A stretch of 25,360 bases of DNA from CAZCSY01 sp964501505. Its GTDB lineage: Bacteria > Omnitrophota > Gorgyraeia > Velamenicoccales > Velamenicoccaceae. The DNA lies in assembly GCA_964501505.1 (NCBI GenBank), contig CAZCSY010000015.1, forward strand, positions 1-25,360, given 5' to 3'. This document shows positions 13,308 to 19,249 of the stretch, one piece after another. Below the pieces are notes generated by a model. It had not been told where the DNA came from, made no database searches, and saw only the letters and a list, made by a program, of their open reading frames with translations. Made by a program: the position numbers and the translations under genes. Within the stretch, counting starts at the first letter, position 1, and every line of letters begins with the position of its first letter.

Positions 13308-14096
13308 ATGCCGATGGAGACCCGGGACGCGACTCCCTTTGAGGCGAGGCGGGGGTTCTTTGAGGCGAGGCGGGGGCCGTGGGAAAGGAGGCTCCTCGTC
13401 GCGGGGACGTTTTTCTTTTTGACGGCAACCGTCCTCGCTTACGCCGAAGAGCCGGTTCAGATAACCCCCTTAAGACCGGACGAAGAGCACGATGTCATCG
13501 TCATAAAAGAATGCCAGTTGGCCTTTAGGTTCGGCAAGGAGTCTTCGTTTCCGGCCCCCGTGGAGGCCTACCAGGCCCAGGCAAGCAAATCTTTTTTCTT
13601 CGGTCCGGATCCGGCCGCATCTTTTTGCCTGCTTGAAAACTTCTCTGCCGTTCCTACAGGGGGGATGGCTCAACGCATCACCGTGGAATGTTTTCCCGTC
13701 AGCGAGCTCAGCGAGGTGAGCGTCTTGTCGTTCCAGGAGGAGTTTCGAAAGTCATTTTTCCTGGAGGAGGCAACCGTTGACGCCGGGGAGGCGTGTGCGG
13801 CGCTGGGCCTTGATGCGGACAGTTGTTATGAGGCAGAGGCGGTCCGGCTCTTTCAGGCAAAGGCGAAGCCCATGAAGCGCCCCGACGGAAGGCTGGAGGA
13901 CGTCCCTATCTGTTTTAACATCTTCGTCCTAAAGACCGGAGAATTTCTCTATCTCTTTGCGTTAGAAAAAAGCGATCCGTTCGAAGCGGGCACGAGCCCT
14001 TTTCGCATCTCGTTTGAGGCGCGAATAGATAAGCGGGGAGAGTCGACGGCCAGCATCGATTTCAAGACCGCTCAACCGGAATCCTACGCGTGGTGA
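13308..14096 (+). CDS. Exported protein of unknown function with tandem FEARRG repeat
   Basis: A 262-residue protein read from ATG 13308, one base after the PilZ stop; an in-frame ATG at 13287 would overlap that gene. The first 28 residues are Arg-rich and contain the tandem heptads FEARRGF and FEARRGP. A hydrophobic helix follows (LLVAGTFFFLTATVLAYA), so it is probably exported or anchored with an unusually long charged N-region. The mature part has scattered Cys residues and a beta-rich pattern (ECQLAFRFGKES, ICFNIFVLKTGEFLYLFALE) but no known domain was recognised. It may share an operon with the PilZ gene. A convergent terminator follows. Confidence 0.7.
   Translation: MPMETRDATPFEARRGFFEARRGPWERRLLVAGTFFFLTATVLAYAEEPVQITPLRPDEEHDVIVIKECQLAFRFGKESSFPAPVEAYQAQASKSFFFGPDPAASFCLLENFSAVPTGGMAQRITVECFPVSELSEVSVLSFQEEFRKSFFLEEATVDAGEACAALGLDADSCYEAEAVRLFQAKAKPMKRPDGRLEDVPICFNIFVLKTGEFLYLFALEKSDPFEAGTSPFRISFEARIDKRGESTASIDFKTAQPESYAW
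13338..13379 (+). repeat. Tandem 21-base duplication
   Basis: An 18-base core (TTTGAGGCGAGGCGGGGG) is repeated in tandem with a period of 21 bases, differing only in the last three (TTC then CCG). In frame it encodes FEARRGF and FEARRGP. Confidence 0.9.
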
Positions 14097-14151
14097 TGGG
14101 GATACCCCTGCCGTAAATTTTTGGAATTTTCGCTGGTTCCCCCTTAGCGAA

Positions 14152-14181
14152 GCCTCCGCTTGATCGCGGGGGCCTTTTTAT
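14152..14181. terminator. Terminator between convergent genes
   Basis: GCCTCCGC (14152-14159) pairs with GCGGGGGC (14166-14173), one G-T pair, six-base loop, followed by CTTTTTATTTT. It serves the plus-strand exported protein and overlaps the stop of the minus-strand fusion gene (14178-14180). Confidence 0.75.
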
Positions 14182-15554
14182 TTTCGGGCAACGGCGATAA
14201 GGGATATGCCCCAGGACTCCGGCAGGACCTTTTCGAGCCTGAGGAAGATGGGCAGACACGCGTCGAAGAGCCTCCCCTGGAGGCCGGGCAGGACCTTGCG
14301 CCGGAGGATGCGGCTATTGAGGAGCCAGCCGAAGGACGCGAAGGTATTGTGGAACATCATCTGTTCCACGGTGAAACCGGCGCGCTGCAGGAGCCCGGTG
14401 AGCTCTTTTTTTTCATACCGGCGGAAATGGCCGAGGTTACGGTCGAGTGTGCCGTACAGGGCCTTGTGCGCCGGGACCAGCAGGACGAGACGTCCCTCCT
14501 TGGGGAGGATCCCATGAAAAATCTTGAGCGTCTTTTCGTGGTCCTCGATGTGCTCCAGGACGTTCACGCAGACGATCGTGTCCACCGGATGACCGCCGAG
14601 CTCGGCCGGCGGTTCCTGGCTGATGTCGAAGCGCACGACCGAGACGTGAGGCGCGTAGCCGAAGCGGTCTTCCAATTGTCTTAAGTAGGTATCGCGGATA
14701 TCCGAGAGGATGAGGCGCCGGCTGTGTGTGGCCAGGCCCGCCGAGAGCGTGCCGATGCCGGATCCGGTCTCAAGGACCCTGTCTCCCAGATAAGGCCTGA
14801 GGACGGCGATCTGGCAGCGCGTGTTGTTGCGCAAGGCCCGCATGCGGCGCAGCGTCTCCTCGCCGACGTCGATCTTGCCGCGGTCCCACTTGCACCGGAG
14901 CAACCAGCCCACGCACCCGAAGAAGTCCGTCCACCTGATCTTTTTGCCCTGGTCGTAATCCCGGCCGTTGTAGGAGACGGGAACCTCGTACACGCGCAAC
15001 CGCTTTTGGAAGACGCGAGCCGTGATCTCCGCCTCGATGCCGAAGCCGTCGGCCGACAAGGGCAGCTTCTTGATCGCGTCTGCGCGGAAGGCCTTGTAGC
15101 ACGTCATGAGGTCGCTCAGGGTGGCGTCGTAGAGGACGTTGGCGATCAGGTTCAGGAGGCGGTTGCCGAAGAGGTGCCAGAAGTAAAAGATGCGGTGCGT
15201 CCCCAGAAAACGCGTCCCATAGACCACGTCGGCCTTGTTCTCCAGGATCTTCTGGATCAGGATGCCGTATTCTTCGGGGTAGTATTCGAGGTCCGCGTCC
15301 TGGATGATGACGATGTCGCCGCGCGCTTCCTTGATGCCGCGGCGCAGGGCCGCGCCCTTGCCCCTGTTGCGCTCCTGATAGATGATCTTTATCTCGGGGG
15401 CCTTGAGGGTGGCGAGGATGTCGCGGGTCCCGTCGGTGGAGCCGTCGTCAACGATGATAATCTCTTTTTCCAGGGGGACGGCGCGCACCTGACGGACAAT
15501 CTCGGCGACCGTCAGCTTCTCGTTAAAGACGGGGATGATGACGGAGATCTTCAT
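14178..15554 (-). CDS. GT2 glycosyltransferase fused to SAM methyltransferase
   Basis: A 458-residue fusion. Residues 1-230 are a GT-A fold of the DPM1/polyprenyl-phosphate sugar-transferase type: MKISVIIPVFNE, VDDGST (35-40), the DxD metal motif (Asp86 and Asp88 in QDADLEY), and RFLG with KAFRADA in the acceptor region. Residues 235-458 are a class I methyltransferase: motif I VLETGSGIGTLS (260-271), FDIS (309-312), and VNVLEHIED (330-338). The first half may load a sugar onto a lipid carrier and the second methylate a related lipid or sugar; neither substrate is defined. A multi-pass membrane protein gene lies about 60 bases upstream on the same strand, consistent with envelope glycan or glycolipid synthesis. 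The start codon has only a weak ribosome binding site. Confidence 0.85.
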   Translation of the reverse strand: MKISVIIPVFNEKLTVAEIVRQVRAVPLEKEIIIVDDGSTDGTRDILATLKAPEIKIIYQERNRGKGAALRRGIKEARGDIVIIQDADLEYYPEEYGILIQKILENKADVVYGTRFLGTHRIFYFWHLFGNRLLNLIANVLYDATLSDLMTCYKAFRADAIKKLPLSADGFGIEAEITARVFQKRLRVYEVPVSYNGRDYDQGKKIRWTDFFGCVGWLLRCKWDRGKIDVGEETLRRMRALRNNTRCQIAVLRPYLGDRVLETGSGIGTLSAGLATHSRRLILSDIRDTYLRQLEDRFGYAPHVSVVRFDISQEPPAELGGHPVDTIVCVNVLEHIEDHEKTLKIFHGILPKEGRLVLLVPAHKALYGTLDRNLGHFRRYEKKELTGLLQRAGFTVEQMMFHNTFASFGWLLNSRILRRKVLPGLQGRLFDACLPIFLRLEKVLPESWGISLIAVARK

Positions 15555-15618
15555 GGGGTTTCTCTTTGGGCTACGGATATATCGTAGAGGATGCGGACGC
15601 CGGCGTCAAGGGTCCGTC

Positions 15619-17430
15619 TCATATTTCGGACAGCGAAGGGACGGTCCGGTTGAGCGCAAAGCCCACGTAGGGATCGTTTTCGTCGAAAGGCTCGACGCGG
15701 AAGCCGTAGCGGATCAGGGGCGGCTTGCGTAGCCTCAGGTCGCGCCGGGGGTACGGGGTGCATAGCTGGTCGGTATCCCAGCACCGGTCGTCCTTGATCG
15801 GCGCGTAGAGGACGAGCCGTGAGCGCGTGACGTAGGGCAGGTAGCTCTGCTCGGTCAACCAGCTCGTCTTGTCGGCGCGCCAGACCTTCTCGAGGCGTTT
15901 CGCGACGATGCGGTTTTTTCTGACCATGGTGACGGTGCGTTTCTCGGCGATGTCCTGGAAGGCGATCGCACCGGCAAAAAGGACGAGGTAGACCGTGATG
16001 ATCTTCGAGGGATTTTTCAGGGCGCGCAGCCACAGCGTGAAGATCATGGCCGGCATCATCGAGAAGAAGGCGTAGCCGAAGCGCAGATTGGGGATCTGGA
16101 CATACCAGTGGATGAGCGTCACGATGCAGGGGATGGGCAGGAGCCAGAGGCCAGGATGCGCCGTGGTCGTTTTTTTCCGGAAGAAGGCCACGATATTGGG
16201 GATCAACCCCAGCGCGGCCAACACGAGGGGCATGGTGACGTAGATGTGGCGGTGTCGGGCTCCGACCCGCGACCAGACCTTGTGGGCGTACTCCATGATG
16301 GAGGTGCGCATGTGTTCGAGGCTGGCCGCAGGCAGGCGCCAGTCGACGTCGAACTTGCCGAAAGGCAAGGGGTAGGCGATCCATCCCGTCATGATGACGC
16401 CGCGGATAGCCCAGGGGACGCCGGCGAAGAGGGCGGTGATGATGATCCCCCAGGCGAGACGCCCGGTGTTGCCCAGGAGGATGGCCCGTCGCGAGCGCCA
16501 TAGGACGATCAGCAGGACGAGGAGAGACGTGCCGCCGTAGACCAGAAAGGTGATCTTGGTCGTGACGCCCAGGAGGATCAGGGTAAAGAGGCCATAGAGA
16601 GACCACGCCATTTCAGGGGCATCGTCTTCGCTGTTTTCCAGAAGCCGCAGCAGAAAGGATGAGCAGATGATGGCCAGGACCATGACGGCCAGGTCCGGCG
16701 TCGGACTGGGCATAAAGACCAGAAAGACCTGATGGACGATGAAGGGCAGCATGAGCGCCTGGAAGATATCGACCGGCCGGCGTCTGTCGACGGGGCGCAG
16801 GACCCTCAGGAAGCTGATCCAGAATTGGAGGATGGCGGCCAGGACGAGGGTGCTGTTGGCCAGATGTGTGCCGCGGCCCGTCCACGCCTCCAGGAGACCG
16901 ACGTAGAGAAAGTAGGATTGATTAAAGGCCAGGCGCGCATGCAGGTTTCCCAGGCCCGGGACCACCGGGACAGAGGTGACCCAACGTATGGTGGGCAGGT
17001 GATAAAGCCCGGCGTCATAAAAGGTGGGCAGGAAGGAGGCGTAGAACGCGACGAGCCAGGCGAAGCCGAGGGCTGGCAGGTAGAAAGACCAGCCGAGGTG
17101 CGGTTGCGGCGGTCGCGTCTTGGCGAGGGCCTTTTTTTGTTTTTTGGTGAGCCGGGGCTGGCGCCGCAGGTAACGGGCGTGCGACCAGAGCCCCGCGCCG
17201 CCCCAGGCCAGAACGGCAAAAAAGGCCGGTCTGTTGATCGGAGCAAAGAAGTGCCAGATCTGCAGGAAGAAGGTCCCGATGGCCAGGCCTACCCAGAAGC
17301 AGGAAAAGAACTCTTCGATCCGGGACGGGGGAGCGTTGCCCATCCACCGGCGCACCGTCAGGCCGATGCCCGAAAAGATACAGAAGATGGCACACCACGC
17401 CGTTAAGAGAAAAAAGGGAGAGGGTATCAT
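15619..17430 (-). CDS. Multi-pass membrane protein, LIC_10190-like
   Basis: A 603-residue protein with about a dozen hydrophobic segments along most of its length. The segment DAGLYHLPTIRW (139-150) followed by GLGNLHARLAFNQS (159-172) resembles LIC_10190-family membrane proteins, which have a glycosyltransferase-C-like layout with the Asp and His near the first periplasmic loop. Their function is untested; transfer of lipid-linked sugars is a common guess. The ATG has AAGGAAGG upstream on the minus strand. The last 100 residues are hydrophilic (KTSWLTEQSYLPYVTRSRLV onward) and probably outside the membrane. It lies upstream of the glycosyltransferase-methyltransferase fusion and is probably co-transcribed, so the pair may act in one surface-glycan pathway. 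Confidence 0.65.
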   Translation of the reverse strand: MIPSPFFLLTAWCAIFCIFSGIGLTVRRWMGNAPPSRIEEFFSCFWVGLAIGTFFLQIWHFFAPINRPAFFAVLAWGGAGLWSHARYLRRQPRLTKKQKKALAKTRPPQPHLGWSFYLPALGFAWLVAFYASFLPTFYDAGLYHLPTIRWVTSVPVVPGLGNLHARLAFNQSYFLYVGLLEAWTGRGTHLANSTLVLAAILQFWISFLRVLRPVDRRRPVDIFQALMLPFIVHQVFLVFMPSPTPDLAVMVLAIICSSFLLRLLENSEDDAPEMAWSLYGLFTLILLGVTTKITFLVYGGTSLLVLLIVLWRSRRAILLGNTGRLAWGIIITALFAGVPWAIRGVIMTGWIAYPLPFGKFDVDWRLPAASLEHMRTSIMEYAHKVWSRVGARHRHIYVTMPLVLAALGLIPNIVAFFRKKTTTAHPGLWLLPIPCIVTLIHWYVQIPNLRFGYAFFSMMPAMIFTLWLRALKNPSKIITVYLVLFAGAIAFQDIAEKRTVTMVRKNRIVAKRLEKVWRADKTSWLTEQSYLPYVTRSRLVLYAPIKDDRCWDTDQLCTPYPRRDLRLRKPPLIRYGFRVEPFDENDPYVGFALNRTVPSLSEI

Positions 17431-17535
17431 GCGCCTTCCTTAATTTGCCCTTAGTAATCTGTCTTCTCTGACACCCTTATATTAGACGTTCGTCTCCCGG
17501 CCGTCAAAAGATTTTGTTGGCGGCGCGGCCGGACG

Positions 17536-17572
17536 CAAAAAGACCGCCGGTCTTCCGGCGGTCTTTAAAAAA
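17536..17572. terminator. Bidirectional intrinsic terminator
   Basis: AAAGACCGCCGG pairs perfectly with CCGGCGGTCTTT (12 bp, TCTT loop), flanked by A runs on the left and right. On the minus strand it closes the PilZ gene ending at 17594. Confidence 0.9.
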
Positions 17573-17593
17573 TCCGCGTTCGCCCCTGGGCGT

Positions 17594-18130
17594 TTACTTA
17601 CTATTATAAAGAAAGTGGAGGACGCCTTTTTTGAAGTCTCTTGTGAATTGCTCTTCCTGGCGCATCGAACTCTGGGAGCGCCAGGTCCCCTCGATGAGCA
17701 GCCACGTCGCGATGATGAGCAGGGGCGAGAGTCTCAAGAGGGAACGGACGTCCCGTCTCCTCTGCCGGAGCACGGCAAACTTCCGCCGGCCCCCGCCGAG
17801 CTTGTCATCGATCATGTGCCGGATCTTATCGCGGTTCATGTGCATGAATTCGACGCCCAGCGCATAGCGGGGTTGGCCCGCCCTCTTTGTCAGGGCGACG
17901 TGGCGCACACGGCCCGTCCCTTCGACCACGCGGCCCGACCAGGGGATGCGGACGCGCATTTTCACCGGCTGGTCCACCTCGACCTCTTCCTCGGCGTAGA
18001 GGCGCGCTCCGCCCAGACTGATGTCGTCCAGGTAGGCCCGCATGACACGTAGGCGATCGCCGAAGACGGAGGTCTTGATGGCCACCTGTCCGTCCAGTTG
18101 GATGCGTTGGTGTTGTCGTATGTCGTGCAT
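17594..18130 (-). CDS. PilZ-domain protein with C-terminal membrane segment
   Basis: A 178-residue protein. The start at 18130 (MHDIRQ) is preferred to an upstream ATG at 18172 because AAGGA lies seven bases before it and the family motif begins at once. c-di-GMP motifs are RQHQR (residues 5-9) and DISLGG (36-41), and the PilZ barrel ends with RYALGVEFMHM. After a basic linker (GGGRRKFAVLRQRRRDVR) comes a hydrophobic stretch (LLRLSPLLIIATWLLIEG, about 131-148) and a short charged tail. This layout would place the receptor at the inner membrane, where it could report c-di-GMP to an envelope machine. A hairpin overlaps its ribosome binding site. Confidence 0.82.
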   Translation of the reverse strand: MHDIRQHQRIQLDGQVAIKTSVFGDRLRVMRAYLDDISLGGARLYAEEEVEVDQPVKMRVRIPWSGRVVEGTGRVRHVALTKRAGQPRYALGVEFMHMNRDKIRHMIDDKLGGGRRKFAVLRQRRRDVRSLLRLSPLLIIATWLLIEGTWRSQSSMRQEEQFTRDFKKGVLHFLYNSK

Positions 18131-18134
18131 AGTC

Positions 18135-18158
18135 TTATCCTTATTTATGATAAGATGC
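18135..18158 (-). promoter_or_regulatory. Hairpin overlapping the PilZ ribosome binding site
   Basis: On the minus strand CTTATC-ATAAATAAG-GATAAG lies directly before the PilZ start. The right arm overlaps the AAGGA ribosome binding site, so folding could reduce translation. Confidence 0.35.
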
Positions 18159-18285
18159 ATATTCCGTGCCATGGTGCCGGAATAAGAAAGAATTCTTAAT
18201 CTTTTCCAGCAGAAGGAGATAGGATAAAATGGAGAGGTGGGCTATCGGTCCTTTTTGTTGTTTTTTGTGGACAGGCGCGGTCCGT

Positions 18286-18380
18286 GTCGTCCTGCCCAGA
18301 CACGCCGGGGGGAGGACGACGCGTAAGACTCAGCGCCGCGCTTTTGAGACAGAGATCCTGGCTGCATTGTCTCATTTTTT
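18286..18380 (+). other. Two hairpins in a gene-free stretch next to an assembly gap
   Basis: GTCGTCCT pairs with AGGACGAC (18286-18320, GC-rich interior). TGAGACA pairs with TGTCTCA (18345-18374) and is followed by six Ts, so the second is terminator-like. The stretch between the PilZ start (18130) and the TM2 gene (18470) otherwise holds only the gap. An ORF opening at 18229 was not accepted as a gene. A small RNA is possible. Confidence 0.35.
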
Positions 18381-18399
18381 GTTGCGCAGGGTAAGGTTT

Positions 18400-18409
18400 N
18401 NNNNNNNNN
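18400..18409. other. Assembly gap (10 Ns)
   Basis: A third scaffold join. No gene is clearly cut by it. Confidence 0.98.
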
Positions 18410-18469
18410 AGCATAGAATAGGACAAAAGAACGCAACCGCAAGGCAATCGAAGGCAGAAGGAGGTCTTT

Positions 18470-18688
18470 ATGGCCGAAGGCGAGAAAAAACAGTTCATGA
18501 CGGCTCTCTTGCTCTCTCTGTTTCTTGGCGGTCTGGGTATCGACAGGTTTTATCTCGGTTATACGGTGTTGGGTATCGTGAAGCTGTTGACCGGCGGCGG
18601 TTGCGGGATCTGGTGGCTGATCGACCTCATCCTGATCGCCACCAAGCACCTGAAGGACGCCAACGGCAATGAGCTTCAAGGCAGCTGA
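18470..18688 (+). CDS. TM2-domain membrane protein
   Basis: A 72-residue protein of standard TM2 length with a strong ribosome binding site (AAGGAGG). Two membrane helices surround the family core: ALLLSLFLGGLGIDRFYLGY (note the DRFYLG motif), a short turn, and CGIWWLIDLILIAT. TM2 proteins are small two-helix inner-membrane proteins of undetermined function. A DUF2752-like gene starts 10 bases later, a pairing commonly seen for these families. Confidence 0.88.
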   Translation: MAEGEKKQFMTALLLSLFLGGLGIDRFYLGYTVLGIVKLLTGGGCGIWWLIDLILIATKHLKDANGNELQGS

Positions 18689-18698
18689 TATCCTGTAA

Positions 18699-18995
18699 GT
18701 GGACAAGAAGGCGCTCCGGATCCTATGGGATCACAATCTGCCGTTTATCTTCTGGAGCGCGGCAGCGGTCACGAAAGTCCTGTTGCGCATAGAAACGGAC
18801 GGGTATGTCTGCCCCGTCCGTTACTTTTTGGGGTGGTGTCCGGGCTGCCGCCTGATGGAGGGGTACGTCGGTTTCATCAGGACCGGCCGCGCCCCGGTCT
18901 GGTTCTTCGTGATCTTCGGGCTTTTCATCCTCAACTTTCTTATCTCTCTCCTGCGCGCACGTCCTTTTGTTGATATACCCCGGCCCAGGCGTTAA
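18699..18995 (+). CDS. DUF2752-like membrane protein
   Basis: A 98-residue protein beginning at GTG with a weak ribosome binding site. The Cys-containing core CPVRYFLGWCPGC (residues about 38-50) resembles the CPFR..TG..CPGCG core of DUF2752 proteins, although the usual Gly and Thr-Arg after the last Cys are replaced by RLMEG. A second membrane helix follows (VWFFVIFGLFILNFLISLL). The function is unknown. It follows the TM2 gene and is probably co-transcribed with it. Family assignment is moderate because of the changed core. Confidence 0.6.
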   Translation: MDKKALRILWDHNLPFIFWSAAAVTKVLLRIETDGYVCPVRYFLGWCPGCRLMEGYVGFIRTGRAPVWFFVIFGLFILNFLISLLRARPFVDIPRPRR

Positions 18996-19064
18996 TATGC
19001 CTTTGTCTTTCCAGGGAGTCTCCATTTAAAACCGTGGCCTTTGAATAACCCGAGTGTTTCCTTT

Positions 19065-19175
19065 CAGGTCCATCCTGAGCGAGGCTCAAGGACAGAATGC
19101 GGAGGAAGCCGGCCGGGATTCCGACCCGAAGAGGCAGGAAACAGGGAATCCCAAACTTTAGCCCGGGCGGGCTCC
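19065..19175 (+). repeat. Dispersed REP-like intergenic repeat, copy B
   Basis: The core TCCTGAGC-GAG-GCTCAAGGA is a near-perfect palindrome, followed by CAGAATGCGGA, ATTCCGACCC and CTTTAGCCCGGG. The same blocks appear in inverted orientation near 6950-7080. This stretch could be read as an N-terminal extension of the next gene, but the repeat argues that it is non-coding. Confidence 0.45.
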
Positions 19176-19184
19176 ATTTTGGCT

Positions 19185-19213
19185 TTGGCGGCGCGGCCGA
19201 TGTGTGGTATCCT
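19185..19213 (+). promoter_or_regulatory. Possible promoter for the TPR membrane protein
   Basis: TTGGCG (19185-19190) and TATCCT (19208-19213) are separated by 17 bases, about 40 bases before the chosen start. Each box matches the consensus in four of six positions. Confidence 0.4.
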
Positions 19214-19249
19214 ATGGGAGTTGTCGCAACGTCCGAGAGGGAGATACCC

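Noticed and set aside
14724..15587. A 287-residue plus-strand frame opposite the GT2-methyltransferase fusion
   Set aside because: The minus-strand fusion has complete GT2 and methyltransferase motifs; the plus frame is a low-complexity shadow.
18229..18399. A possible gene with a good ribosome binding site starting MERWAIGPF
   Set aside because: The translation is Arg-rich and without any recognisable pattern, runs through two hairpins into the gap, and cannot be followed. A real gene cannot be excluded until the gap is closed.
19097..19249. N-terminal extension of the TPR membrane protein from an ATG at 19097
   Set aside because: The extra 51 residues would be translated from the REP-like repeat and a probable promoter, and the TTG at 19250 has a better ribosome binding site.
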